Part shown: positions 7,634-14,393 of the stretch, in pieces | Position numbering within the stretch: position 1 is the first letter of the stretch | Layout of the letters: each line of letters starts with the position of its first letter | NCBI GenBank assembly: GCA_035490315.1 | Contig: DATHET010000018.1 | Location: 1-15,403 of the forward strand | Source of the DNA: JADJQU01 sp035490315 | Lineage (GTDB): Bacteria > Planctomycetota > UBA1135 > GCA-002686595 | DNA: 15,403 nucleotides | Direction of reading: 5' to 3' | Program-made: the position numbers and the translations under genes | The notes under the pieces: model-generated | Seen by the model: the letters and a program-made list of their open reading frames with translations, nothing else | The model's database searches: none | Told to the model about the DNA's origin: nothing

Positions 7634-8447
7634 AACCGCGAGCCTCGACGTTGCGCTGAGATTTCGAGTCGGGCTCGGTCGTAACGATCGCGAGATCGCA
7701 GCCGGATTGCGCGGCAGCGAGGAGCCGCGCGCGCAGCAGAGCGGTCTGCACGCCGCGGGGGCGATGAGCGGGAAGCGTCGAAGCTCCGCAAAGTTGCGCG
7801 AGGCCTTCGAGGCGGCGCAGTCCTCCCCCACCCGCGGCGACGCCGGCGCGCTGCGCGAGGTGCATGTCGAAATCTTTGACTTCGATCGTGTCGGCGAAAG
7901 CGCGCTCGAGGGCTTCGCGCTCGAAGGTCTCAGTCGCGGGCGTGGCCGCGGAGCCGTCGGGGTGCAGGAAGCCGGTGATGACGATGTCGAGCCAGGCGCG
8001 GGATGCTTCGGGGGCAACTTTGGAAATGGAGATGTCACCGTCAATTTCGCGTTGCTCGCTGCGCACGCGATCCACGAGCGGTGCGTCGAGCTCGAGGGCG
8101 AGCACGTTCTCGTGACCGACGAGTTGGAAGCCGCGCCTGGTGAGCATCGCAGCGATCGATGGATCGGCGAAAGCGGAGAGCTCGACGCGCGGAGCGGTAT
8201 CGCGGCGCGCGAACTCGACCTCGAGCTCCGCCACCCGCGACTCTTCGAGCGGTGCGCCGAATCCGAGGCCGACCCATTTGTTGAGCGGCGAGCCGGGGCC
8301 GGCGAAGACCGCGGCTCCGCCGGCAAGCTCGGAGATCAGCACATCAGTCTGCCCACAGCGACGCGCAACGGATTTGGCCATGTCGACCACCAGTCGACAT
8401 TCCGCGCGCTCGATCCTCCGTGCAAGAGCCATGTTCGCTTGAAGCAT
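7593..8447 (-). CDS. GNAT-family N-acetyltransferase (two-lobed)
   Basis: This is a 284-residue protein. The C-terminal half carries a GNAT fold signature: GLAQLCGASTLPAHRPRGVQ (about residues 214-233) includes the acetyl-CoA-binding loop (RxxGVQ), and the ending SQRNVEARGFKLLYERSILV is the usual last strands. The N-terminal half ends in a similar pattern (MLTRRGFQLVGHENVLAL, ~102-119), so the protein may be a degenerate tandem GNAT. The substrate cannot be told. The ATG at 8447 lacks a clear Shine-Dalgarno; the ATG at 8432 is an alternative. Its 3' end overlaps the hemolysin III gene by 41 bases tail to tail. A 107-bp palindromic element begins 17 bases upstream of its start, so its leader or promoter must run through or beyond that element. 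Confidence 0.85.
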   Translation of the reverse strand: MLQANMALARRIERAECRLVVDMAKSVARRCGQTDVLISELAGGAAVFAGPGSPLNKWVGLGFGAPLEESRVAELEVEFARRDTAPRVELSAFADPSIAAMLTRRGFQLVGHENVLALELDAPLVDRVRSEQREIDGDISISKVAPEASRAWLDIVITGFLHPDGSAATPATETFEREALERAFADTIEVKDFDMHLAQRAGVAAGGGGLRRLEGLAQLCGASTLPAHRPRGVQTALLRARLLAAAQSGCDLAIVTTEPDSKSQRNVEARGFKLLYERSILVRS

Positions 8448-8463
8448 GGGACAACGATAGCAA

Positions 8464-8570
8464 GTACGGAGTCAGGTGAATTCGTCCGGAGTCGTGCACC
8501 CTGTCTCGCCCGCGCGCAGCACAGGCGAGACAGGGCGCACGACTCCGGACGAATTCACCTGACTCCGTAC
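8464..8570. repeat. Palindromic element, copy 1 (107 bp, long hairpin)
   Basis: The left arm at 8464-8497 (GTACGGAGTCAGGTGAATTC...) is perfectly complementary to 8537-8570. After one mismatch (A8498/C8536) pairing continues for 12 bp (8499-8510 with 8524-8535), leaving a 13-base loop. The outer ~30 bp are shared with the second copy at 9390; the inner part is unrelated. It lies between the divergent starts of the acetyltransferase and cupin genes. It is open in several frames but does not look coding. Confidence 0.95.
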
Positions 8571-8646
8571 CTGACACTGACAGAGTTCGCTCGACTCGTC
8601 GCGCAGAGGTGGAGGTAGCCTCGTCAGCAACCACGGAGGTACCGCG

Positions 8647-9390
8647 ATGTCGATCCATGAACCGAGCGAGAGTCTGCCCCTGGGCGAGCCCCATATTGCT
8701 TCGCGAGGCGTGCTCGTCGAGCGGCGTTGCTTCATGGCCAGCGCGGCCGCGGCCTTCGCTGCCGCGGGTCTCCCCGGTCTCGCGCGCGCGGGATCGGTCG
8801 ATCCGCGCATCGATGCTCTGACGTTCGACGATTTCCTCGAGGAGGTCGTGCCCCTCGCGCGCTCGCTCGTCGCCGACACTTCGTTCGCCGGTCAGTCGCG
8901 CTACCTGCACACGCTCGCCGCCCACGCCGTCCGGCTCGGCGACGTGGCCCAGCCGGAGATGCGCGCCAACGGCGAGGGCAAATTCATCGGCGCCAACGAG
9001 GGCGGCGATCCTTTCGTCGTGCTGCACTGGCGCATGGAAGCCGGGGCGGAGATCCTGCCGCATCCGCACATCTATGGGAACGTGGTGACGCTCGCCCTCG
9101 AGGGCGAAGTTCGCGTGTGCAATTACGAGATCGTCGGCGCGCGCGATTTCGACACGAAGCAGGGGTTCGTGATCCGGCGCACGCTCGATCAATGGCTGAC
9201 GCGTGGATCGACGAACCTCGTCAACCTCGAGCGCAGCTACGTGCACGGATTCGTCGCCGGAGCCGCCGGCGCGCGCGGGCTCGACATCACGACGCGGGTC
9301 CGCGAGAAGCGGCCGACGCCTGCACTGGAAATCGGCAAGCTCGTCGATGCTGCGCGAAGCGAGTTCGAAGCGCGCTGGGGAGTCGGTTAG
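8647..9390 (+). CDS. Tat-exported cupin-like protein
   Basis: This 247-residue protein starts at an ATG with an excellent GGAGGT seven bases upstream. A Tat-type signal is visible after an unusually long leader: ERRCFMASAAAAFAAAGLPG (about residues 25-44), with cleavage near LARA-G (residue ~49). Residues ~110-215 look like a cupin barrel: HWRMEAGAEILPHPHIYGNV gives a PHPH metal-ligand cluster, and LEGEVRVCNYEIVG is the following strand pair. Folded export by Tat fits a protein that takes up its metal in the cytoplasm. It resembles metal-binding cupins of the thiol dioxygenase-like kind, but the reaction cannot be assigned. The stop TAG shares its last G with the beginning of the second palindromic element, so the element abuts the gene exactly. 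Confidence 0.82.
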   Translation: MSIHEPSESLPLGEPHIASRGVLVERRCFMASAAAAFAAAGLPGLARAGSVDPRIDALTFDDFLEEVVPLARSLVADTSFAGQSRYLHTLAAHAVRLGDVAQPEMRANGEGKFIGANEGGDPFVVLHWRMEAGAEILPHPHIYGNVVTLALEGEVRVCNYEIVGARDFDTKQGFVIRRTLDQWLTRGSTNLVNLERSYVHGFVAGAAGARGLDITTRVREKRPTPALEIGKLVDAARSEFEARWGVG

Positions 9391-9489
9391 GAGTCAGGTG
9401 AATTCGTCCGTAGTCGTGCTGGCACCTCCAGCGCCGCTCTCGCGGCGCTGGAGGTGCCAGCACGACTACGGACGAATTCACCTGACTCC
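9390..9489. repeat. Palindromic element, copy 2 (100 bp, perfect 48-bp stem)
   Basis: Bases 9390-9437 are perfectly complementary to 9442-9489, with only a four-base loop (TCTC). The outer 30 bases of each arm match copy 1 except for one position: T9411 pairs with A9468 here, where copy 1 has G8489 with C8545. The inner 18 bp (TGGCACCTCCAGCGCCGC) are unlike copy 1. Copy 1 begins and ends in GTAC. Here the right flank still reads GTAC (9490-9493) but the left flank reads GTTA, and contains the cupin stop codon. Confidence 0.96.
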
Positions 9490-9502
9490 GTACACTGCAT
9501 CG

Positions 9503-10096
9503 ATGGAAAAGAACCGACTCGAAGCATTCAGCGACGGCGTCATCGCGATCATCATCACGATCATGGTGCTGGAGCTGAAAGTTCCGCACGGAGGCGAGCT
9601 CGCGGCCCTGAAACCCCTGCTGCCAGTGTTCCTGTGCTACGCGCTCAGCTTCCTGTACCTGGGCATCTATTGGAACAACCACCACCACATGCTCAAGCTC
9701 GCGACCTCGGTCAACGGCGCAGTCCTGTGGGCCAATTCGCACCTCCTGTTCTGGCTCTCGCTGCTTCCGTTCACGACCGCATGGATGGGCGAGAACCACT
9801 TCGAACGCTGGCCGACAGTCCTCTACGGCGTCAACCTGCGCCTGTGCGCCGTCGCCTACTACGTGCTGCAGACCTGCCTCATCCGCCATCAAGGCCGTGA
9901 GGGTCTCCTGGCGAGAGCAGTCGCGAACGATCTCAAGGGCAAGCTCTCGCCCGTCTTCTACATCGTCGGCATCGCGAGCGCGTGGACGATCGCGGCCTGG
10001 GCCGGCATGGCCTTCTTCGTATTCGTGTCGCTGCTGTGGCTGATCCCCGATCGCCGGATGGAGATCGCGCTGGCGGAGCGTGGCCAGCCAGAGTGA
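9503..10096 (+). CDS. TMEM175/DUF1211-family potassium-channel-type membrane protein
   Basis: This 197-residue protein has about six hydrophobic helices, the normal length of the bacterial single-repeat family. The signature RLEAFSDGVIAI lies at residues 5-16; the Arg and FSDG of this first helix define the family (DUF1211, later recognised as the TMEM175 K+ channel fold). NNHHHMLK (~55-62), after the second helix, also fits the family pattern. It would act as a cation channel in the cytoplasmic membrane, probably as a tetramer; this is family knowledge. The ATG at 9503 makes the FSDG motif N-terminal as usual. Longer frames to the left run through the palindrome and are not credible. No Shine-Dalgarno is visible: the start lies only 13 bases after the 48-bp hairpin. 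The stop (TGA, 10094-10096) directly abuts the stop of the sigma factor gene on the other strand. Confidence 0.92.
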   Translation: MEKNRLEAFSDGVIAIIITIMVLELKVPHGGELAALKPLLPVFLCYALSFLYLGIYWNNHHHMLKLATSVNGAVLWANSHLLFWLSLLPFTTAWMGENHFERWPTVLYGVNLRLCAVAYYVLQTCLIRHQGREGLLARAVANDLKGKLSPVFYIVGIASAWTIAAWAGMAFFVFVSLLWLIPDRRMEIALAERGQPE

Positions 10097-12562
10097 TCAG
10101 GGCCCGATCGGCAAAATCAAATTGCGAGTGCCGGCCTGGGGAACCGCGAGACTGCCGAGCACCTTGCCGCCGCGCCTCGCGATCAGCACGTAGTCGATGC
10201 CAGGCATCGCCGTGAGCTCGAAGCGACCGCCCCCGCCCGGTTCCACCATGCTGGAGCCGATCGAGCCGAATTCCGCATGCGTGAGCTCGACGAACAAGGG
10301 TCGCGAATCGTCGAGCGCAGGCAGCGGGGCGACAGAGCCCGAATACTGGACCGCGGGTGCCGACCGGAACTCCACGCCGGTCGCGATCCCTGCCGCGTCG
10401 AGCGCGACGGTCCGCAAGGGCGGCCAGAATGCCATTGGCAGCAGGTCTTCCCCGTTTGCAACGGCAATCTCGAGCGAGCCTGGGTAAAGCGCTTCGAAAC
10501 GAAACGCGCCCTGAGCATCGGTTTGCGTATCGGGCCAGTCCAGCGAGGTGCGATTGTCGGACACCTCGATGAAATTCTCGGCGCCCAGCACGACGCCGGG
10601 AACTCCGCGCCCCTGATCGTCGACGACGCGGCCCTCGACTGCGGCGTCTGGACTCTGGAGGGTCAGATCGATTCGCTTCACTTCGCCGACGCGCAGGGAA
10701 AACTCTGTCCGCGCCAATCCGCGCGGATCAAGGGCCCTGGCGATCAGGCTCAGATCGCCGGCGGGAACCTTGGTCAGTCCACACTCTCCGCCGGAACTCT
10801 GGCCGGTCTCGAAGACGTGACCAGCGGAATCGAAAACCCGCAGCACGACCATGTAGCCGACGTCGCGGCCGCCGGGCCAGCGCAGCTTCACGATCAGAGT
10901 GCCTGTCGGCACGAGCAGCAGCTCGATGTCGTCGACCACCGCCGGCTGCGGCGAGGCGATCGGGTGCTTCCACACCAGGTTTTTGGGCGTGAGCAGGGCG
11001 TAACCGTCGATCTCCACATTCACGTAGTAGCAATCGATCATCGAACGATCTTCCGCGAACATGTGCCTGCTGGCCGTCACCGCGCGCAGCTCGAAGTTCC
11101 CGGAGCCGTCGGTCGTCGCATTCGGCGCATCGGCCCAGGTCAACGGGAACAAGGGCTCGGCGCGGACGATGACGCCCGAAAGCGGCCGATGCGTGTGCTC
11201 GTCGAGCACGGTTCCTCGCAGGGTGACGCCGCGCGCGAGCGTGACGTCGACCCGCAGCGTCGCGTCACCGAGAAGCTGGTCGTTGCGCGTCACGGCGTGG
11301 CACGCGAATCCGTCGAAGGTCGAGTTCACGCGCAGCAATTGCCCCGGCTGGACCGGGTCGGACCGCGCGATCCCGTCCTCGTCGAGCTCGAGGCTCGTGG
11401 TCCGCGTTCCATGCTTGTCGCGCAGCAGAAGCTTGACGTTTCCGCTGCCTTCCGGCGCCAGGCCTTCCGGTCCGACGACGCGCACCTCGATGCGCGGGAG
11501 CTTGGCCATCACGATCGTGGCCTCTTCGCGGGTGGTCACGATCGCGGTCGTTTCGCAGTGCTCGACCGACTCGACAGTGGCCTCGATGGGCGCGCCCTCG
11601 GCCGGCTGCGCGTCGAGCTCGCGCTCGAAGTGACCGCTCGCGTCCGTCTCGACGCCGGGCGCGCTGAACCCGCTCTCGGAGGAAAAGCTGACGCTGACGC
11701 CCGCCATCGCGACGCCGCTGGAGTCGACGACCTTGCCCGCGAGCCGCGGACGGCGAATCAGCGGTCCCGCGGTGTCGCGCGACCAGGCATCCTGCGGTGC
11801 CTCGAGGCCGGAGATGTTCCCCGATTGCGAGTCGGGTCCCTGCATCGAGTCCCCGCCGAGAAGCGAGGCGCTGTCGAGCTGAGCGCGCGATGGCTCGGGC
11901 CACCACCAGAAGAGCAAGCCCGCCACGACGCACAGGATCAGGGCCGCGACGGTCTTCGAGCTCACAGCGATCGCTCCTGCAAGTCCCGCCGTGCCCGCGA
12001 TCGGCGCGTGTGCGGCGAAAGGAACGAGCAGCGCGCGCCAGCCATCGCGGCCGCCGTCGAATGCGCGATCGAGGCGCGCGCGCAATTGTTGCAGGCCGCG
12101 CGCGACGCGCTGCCGCGCTGCTTCGGGCGTGCAGGACTGGCGGTGCGCGATTTCCGGAATCGAGAGCTGCTCGAGATGGCGCAGCACGACCGCGGATCGA
12201 TAGGGTTCCGACAGGGCGAGAACCGCTTCGACCAGCTTGCGCTGCAGCTCGACGCGCTCGATCGGATCGTCCGCGCCGGGAATGTGCTCCGGACGCGCCG
12301 CGCGCAGCTCGCGCTCTCGACGTGAATCGCCCTCGCGCCGCCGCCGCGACGCGAGCCGCCGCAGGACCACCGTGAGCCAGGCGCGCAGCGGACGCTCGTC
12401 GCTGACCGCCGGCCGCCGCGCCAGGGCCTGCACCCAGACTTCGCCAGCCAGGTCCTCGGCTTCATCGGGGTCGCGCACCAGGCTCGCGGCAAGGGTCCGA
12501 AGCCAGGCGACCTCGCCGGCAAGCCCCCGCGCGCCCAGATTCTCGAAGAAGGACGAATCCAC
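10097..12562 (-). CDS. ECF sigma factor fused to a membrane anchor and carboxypeptidase-regulatory-like outer domains
   Basis: From the GTG at 12562 this gives 821 residues. Residues ~17-75 are sigma region 2 (EVAWLRTLAASLVRDPDEAE ... LRAWLTVVLRRLASRRRR). Residues ~107-162 are region 4 (VEAVLALSEPYRSAVVLRHL, then the HTH LSIPEIAHRQSCTPEAARQR). One transmembrane helix (~203-221, VAALILCVVAGLLFWWW) follows. The rest (~225-821) is predicted outside the cytoplasm and contains beta-sandwich units of the carboxypeptidase-regulatory-like type: LAGKVVDSSGVAMAGVSVSF (~275), LRGTVLDEHTHRPLSGVIV (~448) and VEGRVVDDQGRGVPGVVLGA (~642), with GSGNFELRAV- and QGAFRFEALYP-type strands. ECF sigmas with long C-terminal extensions are known in Planctomycetota. 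Start choice: an in-frame TTG at 12667 would add 35 residues overlapping the permease gene, but that stretch holds two hairpins and no ribosome-binding site; neither start has a strong Shine-Dalgarno. No separate anti-sigma gene is adjacent. Confidence 0.9.
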   Translation of the reverse strand: MDSSFFENLGARGLAGEVAWLRTLAASLVRDPDEAEDLAGEVWVQALARRPAVSDERPLRAWLTVVLRRLASRRRREGDSRRERELRAARPEHIPGADDPIERVELQRKLVEAVLALSEPYRSAVVLRHLEQLSIPEIAHRQSCTPEAARQRVARGLQQLRARLDRAFDGGRDGWRALLVPFAAHAPIAGTAGLAGAIAVSSKTVAALILCVVAGLLFWWWPEPSRAQLDSASLLGGDSMQGPDSQSGNISGLEAPQDAWSRDTAGPLIRRPRLAGKVVDSSGVAMAGVSVSFSSESGFSAPGVETDASGHFERELDAQPAEGAPIEATVESVEHCETTAIVTTREEATIVMAKLPRIEVRVVGPEGLAPEGSGNVKLLLRDKHGTRTTSLELDEDGIARSDPVQPGQLLRVNSTFDGFACHAVTRNDQLLGDATLRVDVTLARGVTLRGTVLDEHTHRPLSGVIVRAEPLFPLTWADAPNATTDGSGNFELRAVTASRHMFAEDRSMIDCYYVNVEIDGYALLTPKNLVWKHPIASPQPAVVDDIELLLVPTGTLIVKLRWPGGRDVGYMVVLRVFDSAGHVFETGQSSGGECGLTKVPAGDLSLIARALDPRGLARTEFSLRVGEVKRIDLTLQSPDAAVEGRVVDDQGRGVPGVVLGAENFIEVSDNRTSLDWPDTQTDAQGAFRFEALYPGSLEIAVANGEDLLPMAFWPPLRTVALDAAGIATGVEFRSAPAVQYSGSVAPLPALDDSRPLFVELTHAEFGSIGSSMVEPGGGGRFELTAMPGIDYVLIARRGGKVLGSLAVPQAGTRNLILPIGP

Positions 12563-12586
12563 ACTGCCCAGTATCTGCCGCCGGGT

Positions 12587-12607
12587 GAGAGTTCGTGACG
12601 AACTCTC
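12587..12607 (-). other. Hairpin just upstream of the sigma factor start
   Basis: GAGAGTTCG (12587-12595) pairs perfectly with CGAACTCTC (12599-12607) around a three-base loop, 25 bases before the preferred GTG start on the minus strand. It is probably in the sigma gene's leader and could hamper read-through from the permease gene or affect initiation. If the TTG start were real it would be coding. Confidence 0.45.
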
Positions 12608-12630
12608 GGCAAAGTGCTGCGGACAGCGCG

Positions 12631-12649
12631 CCTGAGTCTCCGGCTCAGG
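12631..12649 (-). terminator. Weak hairpin at the end of the permease gene
   Basis: CCTGAG (12631-12636) pairs with CTCAGG (12644-12649), a 6-bp stem overlapping the permease stop codon, with no T tract behind it. Together with the hairpin at 12587-12607 it may reduce transcription into the sigma factor gene. Weak evidence. Confidence 0.25.
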
Positions 12650-14393
12650 GGCTCGCGCGATCGACAATCACCCGCACCAGCTTCCCCTCGCGGTCGAGCC
12701 ACACCAGATTGCCCTGCTCGTCGATATGAACGTACCCGCGGTCGGCGACCCTGGCGAGGCACCGGCCAAATCTGGCCTGGACTTCGATTTCACGACCCGC
12801 GTCGAGGTCTAGGATCTTCCTGTTGGAACGAGGCCTCGCCTGGTGGCGGCGAGAAGGCGGGTTGCGCCAGGCTGGTTCGAGGCTCAGCTCATGAGAGCGA
12901 TCGTCACCTGGAATCCAGGCGGGAAGCCACTCCTCGCGGGGCCAGGGCTCGTGCAAGGCGCGACCGTCCGCACTGGACAGGATTTGTGACTGCGTGTCCG
13001 TGCGCACGAGCAAGGCTGTGGCGTCCGGTGATGGGCTCACATAGCGAACGCCTGTCTCGATCAGCACCCGCTGCTCCTCGTGCGCCAGGTCGACGAGCAC
13101 CAGACTCTGCCCGCGCCGCAGGATCACTCGACCCGGGGTCGGCGAGATCAAGACACCCCAACCGAGGCGTGTCTCGGAACTGTCGCCCTCGAAGGTCCGC
13201 TCGAAGCTCGTATCCTTCCAACGCACTCGCAGAAAATGCGATCCAGCTTTTTTCGGCCGTTCACGACTGACGAGTGCCCAATCGGGAACTCGGGGCGTTG
13301 GCATGTTGTCTTGGATTTCAGCCGGCTGCTGGTGCAGCTCGCCACGAATCGAATGGAGGCGAAGTGCACTGGTCGTGTTCCTACCGTGCCATTTGTCCCC
13401 GACGAAAACGAGCAGGCCGTTCCGATCGCTCCACCCCCCACCATAGTCGACTCCACAGAGGTACCCCGGCCAGGCTAGCTGCTGCCGCGAACCTGATTCC
13501 AGGTCGATGCCCCACACGGATCGCAGATTCGGTGCGTCTTGCACTCGGTGTGCGACATCGGCCTGCACGGCGATGAACCGCCCGTCGGGCGAGGCCGTCG
13601 CGGAGCAGATATAAGTTCGCGGATCGCTGAGATCGAGGGTGGAATAGTGCCAGTTCGCCGCAGTGACCGTGCCGGTGAACCCAAGCATGACGATGAGCGC
13701 GCTGATCAAGGCCACGCGAACACGAAAGGCTGCACTGTTGGAGCGGCGCTGGCCGCGCACGAAGGCGAAGTTGCCGACGGCCAGGAAGAAACCAGCGCAG
13801 AGCAGGATGAACGTGGCCAAGTGAACTCCGTGCCACTGATCCTTGATGATGGTCAACTGGTCCGCGAATACCTGGCACAAGCCCCAGAGTGTTCCAAGAG
13901 CAAGGCCGGATAGCAGTGCGGCGGTCAGTGCGTTCTCGACCACCATGGAACAAAGCATCCCGGTCGCCCCGATCAGTGCAATCGCGGTGATCGCTTCCGC
14001 CGGAGAAGGAAGGGCAAAGAGGAACTCTCTGAGTGAAGCAGCGTCACCGAACACGCGTTGCCATCCGCATTCAACGAGGATTGCGAAGCTCGCGAGCGCG
14101 GCGATCGACACCACAAAGAATCCAACTTTTGCGCTCCAGAGGTTGCGCGCACTGACGGGCAGCGCCGCACGCGTCGACAATCGTCCGCTGGCAAGATCGG
14201 TTGCGAACAGATCTGCGGAGAGCTGCAGCGCGCAAAGGCAGATCAAGATTCCGCCGGCGATCTCGATCTCGATCGGTCCCCGTCCGAGGACGTGGAGCAG
14301 CGCGAGCATACCCGTCATCAGCAACGCGGCAGCGATCAGCGAAGAGCGCGCATTGCGCACCTCGTGGAGAAGCAATGTGGACCAGATGCTCAT
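12645..14393 (-). CDS. ABC-2-type transporter permease with a C-terminal propeller-like soluble domain
   Basis: This 582-residue protein starts at the ATG at 14393, which overlaps the ATPase stop (ATGA) and is preceded by GGAGGTGA at ideal spacing; the open frame extends 46 codons upstream inside the ATPase gene, but that is a shadow. The first ~265 residues hold about seven hydrophobic helices (for example SLIAAALLMTGMLALLHVLG, IAGGILICLCALQLSADLF, GVHLATFILLCAGFFLAVG, ALISALIVMLGFTGTVTAA), as in ABC-2 permeases. The remaining ~315 residues are soluble and rich in short beta-type segments (ATASPDGRFIAVQADV, RNGLLVFVGDKWHG, VRYVSPSPDATALLVRTD, RGYVHIDEQGNLVWLDREGK), suggesting a WD40/PD40-like propeller outside the membrane. 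Its codon bias is noticeably weaker than that of the ATPase. The substrate is unknown; YtrA-type operons are usually linked to cell-envelope stress or antibiotic response. Confidence 0.85.
   Translation of the reverse strand: MSIWSTLLLHEVRNARSSLIAAALLMTGMLALLHVLGRGPIEIEIAGGILICLCALQLSADLFATDLASGRLSTRAALPVSARNLWSAKVGFFVVSIAALASFAILVECGWQRVFGDAASLREFLFALPSPAEAITAIALIGATGMLCSMVVENALTAALLSGLALGTLWGLCQVFADQLTIIKDQWHGVHLATFILLCAGFFLAVGNFAFVRGQRRSNSAAFRVRVALISALIVMLGFTGTVTAANWHYSTLDLSDPRTYICSATASPDGRFIAVQADVAHRVQDAPNLRSVWGIDLESGSRQQLAWPGYLCGVDYGGGWSDRNGLLVFVGDKWHGRNTTSALRLHSIRGELHQQPAEIQDNMPTPRVPDWALVSRERPKKAGSHFLRVRWKDTSFERTFEGDSSETRLGWGVLISPTPGRVILRRGQSLVLVDLAHEEQRVLIETGVRYVSPSPDATALLVRTDTQSQILSSADGRALHEPWPREEWLPAWIPGDDRSHELSLEPAWRNPPSRRHQARPRSNRKILDLDAGREIEVQARFGRCLARVADRGYVHIDEQGNLVWLDREGKLVRVIVDRASP

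Noticed and set aside
6476..8326. 616-codon minus-strand open frame across the operon, hemolysin III and acetyltransferase genes
   Set aside because: It crosses three well-supported genes and has a low-complexity Ser/Arg/Pro composition.
8344..9246. 300-codon minus-strand frame running through palindrome 1 into the cupin gene
   Set aside because: It is opposite a gene with an excellent ribosome-binding site, Tat signal and cupin motif; it stays open only because the palindrome is open in several frames.
8464..9489. CRISPR array or tRNA-like structure made by the repeated palindromes
   Set aside because: Only two copies about 930 bases apart with a gene between them, each a full hairpin; no spacer-repeat pattern and no tRNA cloverleaf or anticodon arm.
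9203..9502. N-terminal extension of the TMEM175-type gene through palindrome 2
   Set aside because: The family begins with its RxxxFSDG helix close to the N-terminus; the extra 100 codons are the cupin gene in another frame plus the palindrome.
10277..12325. 682-codon plus-strand open frame opposite the sigma factor gene
   Set aside because: The minus strand carries recognisable sigma regions, a membrane helix and beta domains; the opposite frame is Arg/Gly/Asp-rich without any motif.
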